DNA of 64,000 bases from Lactiplantibacillus plantarum EGD-AQ4 (lineage in GTDB: Bacteria > Bacillota > Bacilli > Lactobacillales > Lactobacillaceae). Position numbers and translations under genes: made by a program. This document shows, piece after piece, positions 18,216 to 28,600 of this stretch. The notes under the pieces were generated by a model. That model was not told the origin of the DNA and ran no database searches. It saw only the letters and a program-made list of their open reading frames with translations. Location of the stretch: contig NZ_AVAQ01000001.1 of assembly GCF_000463075.2 (NCBI RefSeq), positions 1-64,000 on the forward strand, written 5' to 3'. How positions within the stretch are numbered: position 1 is the stretch's first letter; every line of letters begins with the position of its first letter.

Positions 18216-19325
18216 ATGGGAATTGAGTTACAAAGCGTCACGAAAGCCTACGACAAGAATGAACAACCAGTTTTGCACGATGTGAATGCTGAGATTCAAG
18301 ATGGGGAATTGTTCGTGATTGTTGGGCCATCCGGTTGTGGGAAGAGTACGCTGTTACGCATGATTGCGGGGATTATTCCAATCACGAGTGGGCGACTCCT
18401 GATTAACAACCAAGTGATGAATGCCGTACCACCAAAGGACCGCCAGCTATCGATGGTCTTTCAAAGTTACGCGCTATATCCATTTTTAACTGTCGCCGAC
18501 AACGTGGCATTCGGATTGCGCGCACGTAAAATGCCTACTGAAGAAATTGAACAACGGGTCAACGATGCTTTGAACATGGTCAATTTAACAGCTTTTCGTG
18601 AACGGAAACCACGTGAACTGTCTGGTGGACAACGGCAACGGGTGGCCTTGGCGCGTGCAATTGCCAGTGATTCTAAGATTTGTTTGATGGATGAGCCGCT
18701 CTCCAATTTGGATGCCCAATTGCGCGTTCGAATGCGGGCTGAGATTCGGAAACTACAGCGAAAGCTAGGCTTAACGCTGATTTATGTGACGCATGATCAA
18801 ACCGAAGCGATGACGATGGCCGACCATGTGATGGTCTTAAACGACCACCATGTCCAACAAATTGATACGCCGTTAGATATCTACAATCACCCGGCCAACC
18901 ATTTTGTCGCGCAATTCTTCGGGACGCCCCAAATCAATTTATTAACAGCAACTACGATGTCGAGTAAGGCGACCCGTGAATTACAAGTCGCGGAAGGCTT
19001 CCAAGTCACCTTAGAACGACCAATCACTGTCGGCACGTACACGGTCGGAATTCGGCCTAATCAATTGGTTGCGACGCCAGTAGACGCTAATGAAGGTAAC
19101 GCAACCGTCGTGAACGTGGAAGCATTGGGTGAGACGACGATCATTGAAGCGATGGCAGACAATGGTAAGCCATTGCGGATCGTTCAAGCTGGACAAGTTC
19201 AACTGCCACTGGACCAGCGCATTGCGGTCACGGTCAGTGGTAAGGTCTTTATCTTTGATGAACACGAACAATTAATTGCAGAAGAAGGGGGTGCAACCAG
19301 TGATCAATTCGTTTCCGTCCATTAA
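18216..19325 (+). CDS. ugpC: sn-glycerol-3-phosphate ABC transporter ATPase
   Basis: 369-residue sugar-type (MalK/UgpC/MsmX) ATPase. Walker A GPSGCGKST (37-45), signature LSGGQRQRVALARA, Walker B ICLMDEPLSNLDA, H-loop THDQTEAM, and a C-terminal OB/TOBE-type regulatory domain. The start is ATG 18216, preceded by GAGGGG; an upstream in-frame ATG lacks a ribosome binding site. First gene of a five-gene operon; the context (ugpA, E, B and a glycerophosphodiesterase) sets the substrate. Confidence 0.9.
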   Translation: MGIELQSVTKAYDKNEQPVLHDVNAEIQDGELFVIVGPSGCGKSTLLRMIAGIIPITSGRLLINNQVMNAVPPKDRQLSMVFQSYALYPFLTVADNVAFGLRARKMPTEEIEQRVNDALNMVNLTAFRERKPRELSGGQRQRVALARAIASDSKICLMDEPLSNLDAQLRVRMRAEIRKLQRKLGLTLIYVTHDQTEAMTMADHVMVLNDHHVQQIDTPLDIYNHPANHFVAQFFGTPQINLLTATTMSSKATRELQVAEGFQVTLERPITVGTYTVGIRPNQLVATPVDANEGNATVVNVEALGETTIIEAMADNGKPLRIVQAGQVQLPLDQRIAVTVSGKVFIFDEHEQLIAEEGGATSDQFVSVH

Positions 19326-20265
19326 GCGGCGTCCTAAACCAGGCCTGTCACCAGAGTCCAACGACCAGACCCAAACGCAACCAGTCAGCTTTGAGCTGAA
19401 GCGCAACGACAAGTATTATGCCTGGCTCTTTTTAGGCCCATCACTGTTGTTACTCAGCATCTTCGTCTTTTATCCGATGTTGCGGACCTTTTATCTCAGT
19501 CTCTTTTTAACCAACTCATTTGGGGAACCGACCGTGTTTGTGGGACTCCAAAACTATATTCATTTGTTGCGCACGAAGAGTTACTTGGCAAGCCTACAAG
19601 CGACCGGACTCTACGTGGTCGGCGTGACGGTCTTTACTCTGATTGGTGGCTTATTGCTAGCGGCGGTCGCTAACCAAAAAGTGCGCGGCATCGAGTTCTT
19701 TCGGACGATTTTTACATCGACGATGGGGGTGTCGGTCTCAGTTTCAGCCATTTTCTGGCTATTCATGTTCAATCCGTCAATCGGGGTTCTCAACAAAGTG
19801 GCACTTTGGCTGCATTTACCGGCCATTAATTGGCTGACGGAACCGCATTGGGCGATGGTCGCCGTCATCATGACTAGTGTGTGGATGCACCTCGGCTTTA
19901 CTTTCTTGATTTTCTTTGGTGCACTTCAATCAGTGCCTAAAACACTGTATGATGCCGCCGACGTTGCTGGTACGAACCGGCGTTATCAGTTCGTACACAT
20001 TACGTTACCGATGATTTCACCAACGTTATTCTTCGTGGCCGTGATTACCTTGATCTCAGCTTTCAAGAGCTTTGGTCTGATCGATTTGATGACTGCTGGT
20101 GGTCCAACCAACGCGACGAATTTACTCGTGTATCGGATTTACCAAGATGCGTTCGTGGACGGTAATTACGCCTTAGCCAGTACCGAATCAATCGTCTTAG
20201 CGGTCATTATTACCGCAATCACGGTGGTTCAATTTAAACTTTTAGCAAAGCGGGTGAACTATTAA
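19300..20265 (+). CDS. ugpA: sn-glycerol-3-phosphate ABC transporter permease
   Basis: 321 residues, six membrane helices after a ~40-residue cytoplasmic leader, and the ABC-permease EAA-type loop (DAADVAGTNRRYQFVHITLP). The start is best placed at GTG 19300, because GAAGAAGGGGG lies just before it inside the end of ugpC; the genes then overlap by 26 bases, indicating translational coupling. Confidence 0.88.
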   Translation: MINSFPSIKRRPKPGLSPESNDQTQTQPVSFELKRNDKYYAWLFLGPSLLLLSIFVFYPMLRTFYLSLFLTNSFGEPTVFVGLQNYIHLLRTKSYLASLQATGLYVVGVTVFTLIGGLLLAAVANQKVRGIEFFRTIFTSTMGVSVSVSAIFWLFMFNPSIGVLNKVALWLHLPAINWLTEPHWAMVAVIMTSVWMHLGFTFLIFFGALQSVPKTLYDAADVAGTNRRYQFVHITLPMISPTLFFVAVITLISAFKSFGLIDLMTAGGPTNATNLLVYRIYQDAFVDGNYALASTESIVLAVIITAITVVQFKLLAKRVNY

Positions 20266-21107
20266 TGGAAAATACATTAGGTCATCAAGCCATCATTCGG
20301 CGGCGGGTGGCATTAGTCTTAAAGTACCTCGTCCTCAGCGTGTTAGCCCTAATTATTATTTTGCCCTTTATCTTAGGACTTTGGACGAGTTTCTTACCAA
20401 CGACTGCCATTGCCAAAGGGTCGTTGAGCGGGGTAATGTCGTGGCAAAATTACCAAGAGGCATTCACTCAAACGCCAATTTTGCGCTATTTGTTCAATAG
20501 TTTGGTGATTTCGTTGATCCAGATGTTTGCGCATTTATTCTTCGCATCCATTGCGGCCTATGCGTTTGTCTTCTTAGAATTTAAATACCGGGAGCAGCTC
20601 TTCTACGTGGTATTGGCGACGATGATGCTGCCATTTGAAGCCGAAGTTATTCCTAATTTCCACACTGTGCGGGCGATGCACTTGCTAGACCACTATGCGG
20701 TGATGGTGATTCCGTTTTTAACCTCTGCATTTGGGATTTTTATGTTGCGGCAAGCGTTTAAGCAGATTCCATGGGATTTAAAAGAAGCTGCAGATGTCGA
20801 TGGTTTATCCCACTGGCAATTTTATCGCAAGGTCGCGCTACCGTATTCTCGGATTAGTCTGTTAACGTTGGCGGCCTACAGTTTCTTAGGGAGTTGGAAC
20901 CAATACTTGTGGCCAATGTTGACGACGTTCTCCAATCGCTTGCGGCCGGTGCAGGACGGTCTGCGCCAATTGCATTCTGAAGAAACCGCGACGAATTGGG
21001 GCCTGGTCCAAGCCAGTGCTGCCATCGTCGTCATTCCAACGTTGATCGTCCTATTCTGGGGGCAACATTACTTTAAATCTGGATTGAACGAGGGCTCGGT
21101 GAAATGA
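20265..21107 (+). CDS. ugpE: sn-glycerol-3-phosphate ABC transporter permease
   Basis: 280 residues with six membrane helices and the EAA loop (EAADVDGLSHWQFYRKVALP), partner of ugpA. The ATG overlaps the TAA stop of ugpA by one base. Confidence 0.9.
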   Translation: MENTLGHQAIIRRRVALVLKYLVLSVLALIIILPFILGLWTSFLPTTAIAKGSLSGVMSWQNYQEAFTQTPILRYLFNSLVISLIQMFAHLFFASIAAYAFVFLEFKYREQLFYVVLATMMLPFEAEVIPNFHTVRAMHLLDHYAVMVIPFLTSAFGIFMLRQAFKQIPWDLKEAADVDGLSHWQFYRKVALPYSRISLLTLAAYSFLGSWNQYLWPMLTTFSNRLRPVQDGLRQLHSEETATNWGLVQASAAIVVIPTLIVLFWGQHYFKSGLNEGSVK

Positions 21108-22468
21108 TGAAAATGATGCAAAAATGGCGGTGGTCCTGGCAATGGGGACTCGGATTAGTTGTTCTGCTACTCGCGTTAGGGGCGTTTGCCTATAATCGCA
21201 GTCAGGTGCAAGCCAATACGGGCCGTATCAAAGTTGTCTTTTGGCATGAAATGAAGGGGCCCGGCCAAAAGGCAATTGACGCTTATGTCAAAGCATTTAA
21301 TCAGCAGCAATCTAAATATGAAGTGGTCGCTGAATTCGAAGGTGGCTACAACGGCGTCATTCAGAAAATTCTCAACACACACGGGACCGCGGCATCACCA
21401 GCGTTGTTCCAATCGATGGACATCTCGACGAGTCAGATGTATCATAGTGGCTTTACCACGCCAATGCAGAAGTTTATTGATCGTGATGGCTATGATGCCA
21501 GTCAGATTATTCCAGGGGCCAAGGCCATCGTGATGCGTAAGGACCAATTATTAGCGATGCCGTTTAATGCCTCACAGACTGCGCTCTATTACAATAAAGC
21601 GGTACTGCGGAAATACGGCATTATGCCGCCACCAGTTGACCCAACCTACGATGATATCACGCGGGTTGCCAAAGCGATTCATGATAAATCGCATGGTGAA
21701 GTGAAGGGGATGACCATGGAGGCCTATTCCTGGTTGTTCGAACAACTTGTTGCCAATGCGGGCGTTCCAGTCGCTAATCATGATAATGGCCACACCGGTA
21801 ATGCGACGAAGGTCGACTTTACGAGCCCTGCCGCCATTAATGCGATGAAGTGGGTCAAGGAAAATATTGATTATGGTGACTTCATGAACTTTGGTTCTGG
21901 TGGTAACGCGGCCGCTAATGAAGCAGCTTCCTTCTTATCAGGACACCTCGGAATCTTTATGCAGTCGTCAGCGAAGACTGGTCAACTCTACCAAGTTTTG
22001 AAGAACGACCTCGGTGTCACGTACTTCCCACGGTCTAATGGTCAAAAGGCCAACGGAATCGCCGTTGGGGGTGCAGCGCTGTGGATCGCAAATGATAAGC
22101 CTAGTGCCGTTCAAGACGGGGCATGGGAATTTACCAAGTATTTGGCTAGTCCTAAAGTCCAAGCTGATTGGCAGGCCAAGACCGGGTACCTCGCTGTCAA
22201 TAAGAGTGCTAAGGATGAACCAGTTCTGAAGAAACTTTTCAAGAAGTCACCGGTGTTGGAAGTCTCTGGAAATCAAATGGCTCGTACCAAGCCTAACAAT
22301 ACCAACTCCGGCGTTTTTGTGGACGGATGGGTGCCTGCCCGGACAGCTATTCAAAATGCGATGCAACAAATCTTTGCAGGTCAAGATATTCATAAATCTT
22401 TGCAAACAGCTGAAAATACCTACAATCAAGTGTTAGAATCAAATAACCGTGCAAACGGTCGTCATTAA
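21104..22468 (+). CDS. ugpB: sn-glycerol-3-phosphate substrate-binding protein
   Basis: 454-residue family 1 extracellular binding protein (VVFWHEMKGPGQKAIDAYV; later FNASQTALYYNKAVLRKYG), matching UgpB. The N-terminus has a basic start and one hydrophobic segment (about residues 14-30) but no lipobox cysteine, unlike most Gram-positive binding proteins. It is therefore either retained by an uncleaved helix or released after cleavage near QA-NTG. The start overlaps ugpE (ATGA). It captures glycerol-3-phosphate or glycerophosphodiesters outside the cell. Confidence 0.88.
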   Translation: MMKMMQKWRWSWQWGLGLVVLLLALGAFAYNRSQVQANTGRIKVVFWHEMKGPGQKAIDAYVKAFNQQQSKYEVVAEFEGGYNGVIQKILNTHGTAASPALFQSMDISTSQMYHSGFTTPMQKFIDRDGYDASQIIPGAKAIVMRKDQLLAMPFNASQTALYYNKAVLRKYGIMPPPVDPTYDDITRVAKAIHDKSHGEVKGMTMEAYSWLFEQLVANAGVPVANHDNGHTGNATKVDFTSPAAINAMKWVKENIDYGDFMNFGSGGNAAANEAASFLSGHLGIFMQSSAKTGQLYQVLKNDLGVTYFPRSNGQKANGIAVGGAALWIANDKPSAVQDGAWEFTKYLASPKVQADWQAKTGYLAVNKSAKDEPVLKKLFKKSPVLEVSGNQMARTKPNNTNSGVFVDGWVPARTAIQNAMQQIFAGQDIHKSLQTAENTYNQVLESNNRANGRH

Positions 22469-22488
22469 TCGAAAAGAGTTGAAACCAC

Positions 22489-23175
22489 GTGCCAAATATG
22501 TCATTAATTTACGGTCATCGCGGCGTGCCCGTGAAGTTTCCAGAAAATTCCTTGGCGGGGTTCGCCTACGCCATTAACCATCATATTGATGGCCTCGAGT
22601 TTGATGTGCATCTGACTAAGGACATGGTGCCCGTCATCATGCATGATGAACGCATCGATCGAACCACGGATGGTGAGGGTGCCATTGCCGATATGACTTT
22701 TAAGCAATTACGCTACTTCAAGCTAGCTAACGGGGAACCCGTGCCATCGCTGGAAGAGTTCCTAAATCTCGTCAGTGGTGAGCCAGTGCACTTAAACTTA
22801 GAGTTCAAGACCGACCGCCACTTCTATCCTGGCATTGAACGGATCGTACTGCGAATGATTAAACAGACAGATTTAGTCTATCCGGTCGTCTTTTCGTCCT
22901 TTAATTTGAAGAGCTTAAAGCGTGCCTATGCCATTGATGCCAGTCAAAAGTATGCCTTTTTGACCTCAGCACACTTGGGTAATCCGGATGAATTCGCCAC
23001 CCATGAACATTTGGAAGGGGTGCATCTCGAGCATTTCCAGCCAGTGAAAGAAGTTGCGGAACGTGTATGGACCGTTGACGAGCCGGTAGTCATGCAACAA
23101 CTGTTTGCCGCGGCGGTTAATGCGGTCATTACGAATAATTTTGAACTAGCGCAGCAAGTGCGAGCGGCAATGTAA
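22489..23175 (+). CDS. glpQ: Glycerophosphodiester phosphodiesterase
   Basis: 228-residue GDPD TIM-barrel enzyme with YGHRG near the N-terminus, then EFDVHLTKD and VIMHDERIDRTT (catalytic His and metal ligands). There is no signal peptide, so it acts in the cytoplasm, releasing glycerol-3-phosphate from imported diesters. GTG 22489 is preferred over ATG 22498 because AAAAGAG lies 10 bases before the GTG. Last gene of the ugp operon. Confidence 0.9.
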   Translation: MPNMSLIYGHRGVPVKFPENSLAGFAYAINHHIDGLEFDVHLTKDMVPVIMHDERIDRTTDGEGAIADMTFKQLRYFKLANGEPVPSLEEFLNLVSGEPVHLNLEFKTDRHFYPGIERIVLRMIKQTDLVYPVVFSSFNLKSLKRAYAIDASQKYAFLTSAHLGNPDEFATHEHLEGVHLEHFQPVKEVAERVWTVDEPVVMQQLFAAAVNAVITNNFELAQQVRAAM

Positions 23176-23231
23176 GCTTAACCGAAGAATCAGACTTGTC
23201 TTCTTGGCAATGATTAATGGAATCGCATAAT

Positions 23232-23270
23232 AAAGAGGCTTTCAAGCGTTGTGTCTTGGAAGTCTCTTTG
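23232..23270 (+). terminator. Terminator of the ugp operon
   Basis: AAAGAGGCTTTCAAG pairs with CTTGGAAGTCTCTTT with one mismatch around a seven-base loop. Confidence 0.8.
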
Positions 23271-23392
23271 TCATGCACTAAATTTTTATTCAAGCCAATT
23301 CGGTATCTTGCAGTAGTAGCCTAGGTGATCAATCGTCGAAGATTGAGCTCAGCAACCCAATCCTGCGAGCTTCATACTGCTGAGTAATAAAA

Positions 23393-24895
23393 TTAACTGT
23401 TGTATTTACCAGAACGTTTTAAATTATTCATATAGAGACTTTCCAGAAAACGATTAAGGAAATAAAAGTCAGAGTCATATTCAGTACTCAACATCACGAA
23501 GGTGCGACAATGCTGTTGATTTGGATAGTCCTTATTCAAATTGCTAATAATGACGTCGTATTGATGGTGACGTTGATAGGGCTCAATTGAGTATTTTAAG
23601 CGAAAATCAATACGTTGCTTAAGCTTATCGATGATGATATCACCCATCACCGCTTCGTAACCTAAATCGCAGCCAATTTTTAGTTGATAGTCGATATTAC
23701 GAAACGCCAAGTGAAAAATTGCGGCGTAGCGGCCAGAGATTTCGGAAATTAATTCTGCTTTATCACGATGGTTTAGTTTTAATAGCTGACATACCTTTTC
23801 ATACAAGTCAGAAGTACTGTTGAAGAAACGCGCCTCTGGTAATTCGATTAATTGATCATAAATACCTTCTTTACCAAATATCGCAATCCACCCACGCATG
23901 AAGGCAGCGCGAAAGTGTGTTTGAATCAACGAAATGTCAATTTTAACCAAGAAGTCTTCAGAAAACTTATAGTTGAGCAGACCTTCCCGAATATCGTTAC
24001 TAATTTCGCGATGAATTAATTGAACGGTTGGCGAACTTTCAACCTCTTGTTGTAGGCCATATCTGACGAAAGGATTGTCGATGTTAAAGCAATAATTGCT
24101 AATCAGAAATAGGAATAGCAAGGTTAACTCAGAATCCAGGTCTAAATGGCGATAGAAATTTGTTGAGAAATAGTCTCGGAATACAATTGCTAACCGCTGA
24201 AATAATGCGGATTTAAATGAGATTGGCAGTTGCTTATATTGGATAATTCTGGTCCGATGGCGTTTATAAACGAGGCCGAGGTAGATACTGAGCTTCATTT
24301 CACCAGTTTCTGTAAATAACTGACTGTTTGCTTGTGCTAATTTGTTGAGGGCCTGATGAATCTTTGGTGAACTAAATTCGCGTTGATTGATCTTGTAAGG
24401 CCGCGCAAACCACAGTAACTGTAAGTAAAAGTGGCGAATTTGTAATTCACTGCCAACTAGTTGTCCATTATGAATTTTTAAATGGAAGTCAGCCAAAATC
24501 TGGTTGAGTTCCTTGGTACGACGCTCATATGTGGAAATACTAATGTTGAGCGTTTCAATGATAGATAATGTATTGATACTTTTATGATCTAACAAATAAA
24601 TTAGCATTTTGTACTTTACTGAATCTGACAAGTAAGTGTAGTAAATTTCATCAGCGGAGGTCACGATATCCCGCTCTAAGTATAAATAACCATCTTTTAA
24701 CGTCATTCTTAAACTTTGAGAGAATTTACCAAATTTAGCGTTAATTAAGTTGATATCCTTCTTAATCGTGAGCCGGTTTGAATCAAGCTCGGTAATTACC
24801 TGCCCAATTGGGACCGTTTGGCTATTCCTTAATATTAATTGAATAATTTTAATTTGACGTTGTTCAGACCTGTCAAGCAAGTCAAATAATTGCAT
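23393..24895 (-). CDS. Mga-like transcriptional regulator
   Basis: 500 residues with the layout of Mga/AtxA virulence regulators: two N-terminal winged-helix domains (about 10-60 and 95-145, the second including SINTLSIIETLNISISTYERR), central PRD-like helical domains, and a C-terminal EIIB-like region (YDVIISNLNKDY near 445). Such proteins activate surface-protein genes and can be phosphorylated by the PTS. It is read away from the giant adhesin gene and shares a 720-base AT-rich intergenic region with it, so direct control of the adhesin is likely but inferred. Base composition is more AT-rich than the flanking housekeeping genes. Confidence 0.8.
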   Translation of the reverse strand: MQLFDLLDRSEQRQIKIIQLILRNSQTVPIGQVITELDSNRLTIKKDINLINAKFGKFSQSLRMTLKDGYLYLERDIVTSADEIYYTYLSDSVKYKMLIYLLDHKSINTLSIIETLNISISTYERRTKELNQILADFHLKIHNGQLVGSELQIRHFYLQLLWFARPYKINQREFSSPKIHQALNKLAQANSQLFTETGEMKLSIYLGLVYKRHRTRIIQYKQLPISFKSALFQRLAIVFRDYFSTNFYRHLDLDSELTLLFLFLISNYCFNIDNPFVRYGLQQEVESSPTVQLIHREISNDIREGLLNYKFSEDFLVKIDISLIQTHFRAAFMRGWIAIFGKEGIYDQLIELPEARFFNSTSDLYEKVCQLLKLNHRDKAELISEISGRYAAIFHLAFRNIDYQLKIGCDLGYEAVMGDIIIDKLKQRIDFRLKYSIEPYQRHHQYDVIISNLNKDYPNQQHCRTFVMLSTEYDSDFYFLNRFLESLYMNNLKRSGKYNS

Positions 24896-25616
24896 CTAAT
24901 CAACCCTCTAGATTATAAATATTGATTGGCATTCAATATTCTATATTAATTACTTTATATATTACAAACAAATATCCCTAAATGGTCATCATAAAATGAG
25001 ATGAAGGTTTGACAATTAGATTGCGGCCAGAAGTTAACACTTTACAACTGGTTAATTCAGCAATTTAAAGAGACTTCAAAAACTTATGATAATCGCGATT
25101 GAAAGCAATTTCAACCCTCATATTCAACTACAAACATAGCTATTATAAGTCGCGATATCATAAATCGGGCACTCAGATAATACAATTCAACTGTTAAAAA
25201 ATGAACTGACTGAATAAGGATGACTAATAATTAACCATTTAAAAGTAATTATGAAAATAAGATGGCTATTCAATGAATGCCAAATGAGTATCCAAATATG
25301 CTGAATTAGCAGTAAGTCTTGATATTGATAAGCAAAATCGATACATTTAGCAGCAGGTTATTTGTAATTGTTGTTAAGAATGGATAATTAAGCCCCTCAT
25401 CAAATAGTGAAAGCCGACTACCAAAAAGAGAAGTCATATTTTTTAGTTGAGTGCTTATACTAGTCTCAAACTACAGCGCTACATCAGTCCGGTTCAGATC
25501 TGAAACATCACGTGTATCCAAGTAACGAATACAATTCGCTGTCGTAAGTTGTGGAAGATTTAATTGGATAAAGCTGATTGTTGCGGCCGTAGATTAAGTC
25601 ACAAGGGGGTATTGCA
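24896..25616. promoter_or_regulatory. Long AT-rich divergent control region
   Basis: About 720 bases without a gene between the Mga-like regulator and the adhesin. A TATACT -10 candidate (25456-25461) faces the adhesin with no good -35, as expected for an activated promoter. It would leave a ~150-base leader. AAGGGGG precedes the adhesin ATG. No clear symmetric operator was found. Confidence 0.5.
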
Positions 25617-28600
25617 ATGATTGAAACATCACGCAGGAAGCAACGTGAACTTCGGCAAGCGTTGTCCCAACAGAAGGAACATTTTCGAATGTATAAGGCC
25701 AATAAATTTTGGATTTATGCCGGTGTCTCGGTTATTCTGTTCGGTGCTGGAAGTTTCGCAAATAGTATGCCGGCGGAGGCCAGTTCAAATGCGGACACAA
25801 CGGCAAGCAGTGTTGCAAATAAAGTATCGAACACTAAATCACCGGATAGTGTGGGTACGGTGGTTCAAAATGTTAATGAAAATTCAGCAAGTACTAGCTC
25901 ATCAGCTATGACGACCGGAACGAATGCATCGGCAACAGCGGCTAAAGAATCCGTTTCACGGAGCACCAGTACGATGAGCAATCAGTCGTCTGATTCGCAA
26001 TCAACAACCGGTACCAACGAGGCGGCCACAACCGATTCAAAGTCGTCTGACTCGCAATCAACAACCGGTACCAACGAGTCGACCACAACCAATTCAAAGT
26101 CATCTAATTCACAATCAACAACCGGTACCAACGAGGCGGCCACAACCGATTCAAAGTCGTCTGACTCGCAATCAACAACCGGTACCAGCAAGTCGACCAC
26201 AACCAATTCAAAGTCGTCTAATTCGCAATCAACAACCAGCAGCAGTGAAGCAGCAACAAGCAGTGCAGAATCGTCTGGTTCGCAGTCAGCAAATAGCGGT
26301 GAAGTGGTCAAAAGCAGTGCAAAGTCGCCTGGTTCGCAATCAGCCATCAGCACTAGTGAGGTGGGCACGACCGGATCAAAGTCGTCTGAGTCGCAATCGG
26401 CGAATAGTGTGAATGCTGAAGCGTCAACCGACTTACAATCATCTGATGTAGAGCGTGATACTAGTGGCGTGGATAGTACTACTCTAGATTCCGCAGATAC
26501 AGCAGTCAACGGTACAAAAGCATCAACCGTCGATAGCAGCGCCACCACAGCAAACTCATTAGTAACAACATTAACTGATCCAACTAGTGCAGCTATTGCG
26601 GCTACCAAAGCGAAATTAGCTGCGACATACGATAGTACTGAAACACCGCAAAAATTTGCGGCGGTGGCTGCAGCTGCGACTGGTCGGACGGTTACTGCAA
26701 CATTCAAAACAATTAGTTCTTCAGGATCGGCAACCACTGTTGGAACGATGAGTTGGAATTTAACGCTCGATTATCATTATGATTTGACCGCGACTTTTCC
26801 ATTAATTGTGGTGGATAAGAATAAAGCTGCGACACTTTGGAATGGAACCAGTACAATTCCAAGCGGTAGTACTTTATATGTCGCTGATATCAACGGTTAC
26901 TACAAGAATCGGCAAAAGACGTATTTTCTTTCATCGGACAGTACAGCTAGTTCCACAATTGCCACTATTTTTGTCACTCCCGCTGATAATACGAGTGCTA
27001 AAACATACACGACAGTCTTTGAAGCGGTTACCAGTGATAATAATACGCCGGTTTCAATGTGGAGTGTGACTGGGGTTGCAGGAACTAAGTATGATTACAG
27101 CAGCACTTATAACAAGATTCAAGCGATTGATAGCACTGGAGCCACTCAAACCTATTATTTGGCTGCGGCTGACGCGCCTAAATTAATTGGTGCTGTTGGT
27201 AGTGCCACTCAAATTGTGACGTTACACTACAGTTTATATACCTCGAACGTCACGGTTAGTGCGGATGGGACCAGCTCGTATACAGGTCAACCAATTACGC
27301 AAGCTGATCTGTTATCCGCATTAACTGGAACTGAAAAATTACAGACCAGTTCGCTCACATTAAGTGATTTCCAATTTCTTAATGAAGCCACCGGTCAAAC
27401 AACCGTTCCAACCGATGCAGGTCAGTATATCGTTGGATTGACGGATGCAGGAAAAGCAAAGTTGACTGCTGCTAATCCGACGGTTGGTATTACCTACGCA
27501 GAAGGCACGTATACAATCACACCTATTGATGCCGGCCCGGTTGATATTAACAGCCAGCAAATCACCTATGGTCAGACTGCCCCTGAAACATATTCGGTAA
27601 CGGTGGGCGATCACTTAACGACCGATGGCATTACCTGGGCAGCCAATGATTTCCAAGTTGTTGATGGTACGACTGGCACAGTGATGACCAGTGGGCTACA
27701 GGTTGGTGGTGATTATCAAATTCAATTGACTGCAAGTGGACGTGCAAAAATTGAACAGGCCAATCCAAACTATGATTTCCAAAACGCCACGTTTAACAAT
27801 GGCAAGCTCACTGTTACAAAATTAGCAGTAACTGTGACTGCTTCGGATGTGACGAAAGCATTTGGTCAAAAAGACCCCGCGCTGACCTTGAAGGATGCGA
27901 CCGGCGTTGTAGTGAATGGTGACGGGGTAGATGCATTGGCTGTCACGTTAACGCGTGAAGCGGGTGAAAAAGTCGGCCATTATGCAATTACCGGGACGTC
28001 CACCAGTGCAAATTATGATGTTACGGTCGAACCAGGTGATTTCCAGATTACCAATACAGCACCCGTGATTGATGCCAGTGATGTCACGGTTCCGTATGCG
28101 ACCACTGATGATTTATTAACGTTAATTCATGCAACGGCGACTGACGCTGAAGACGGAGACTTGACCAGTCAGATTAAAATCGCTGATGATGGTAACTTTG
28201 ATTCGACAGTGGTCGGAAGCTATCAAGTTACATTGCAAGTGACTGACCAGGCTGATGAGACAACCCAGAAAGTCGTCACCGTTACCGTCGCAGAGCCAAC
28301 GACAGTCTCAGCACAAGTGACATTTATCGATCAAGCAACTGGTCAAACCGTGGGCACCCAAACGCTTAGTGGTAAGCCCGGAACGACGCCAACAACTAAG
28401 GTATCCGTTCCAACGAACTATACTTTAGTTGCTGGTGAGGGATTTGTTGATAATGGTGATGGAACGATCACGGACACCCAACCGCTGACACTTGATGACA
28501 GTGATAACTTAACCGTTTATTTACAACATGCCACAAGTGTGACTGAGCCACCAACGAATGTTGATGACGAGCACTACGCAGCGACCCATAAAACGTTTAC

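Noticed and set aside
25982-26737. A 251-codon minus-strand frame under the adhesin linker
   Set aside because: Antisense shadow of the Ser/Thr repeat; no ribosome binding site or sensible composition.
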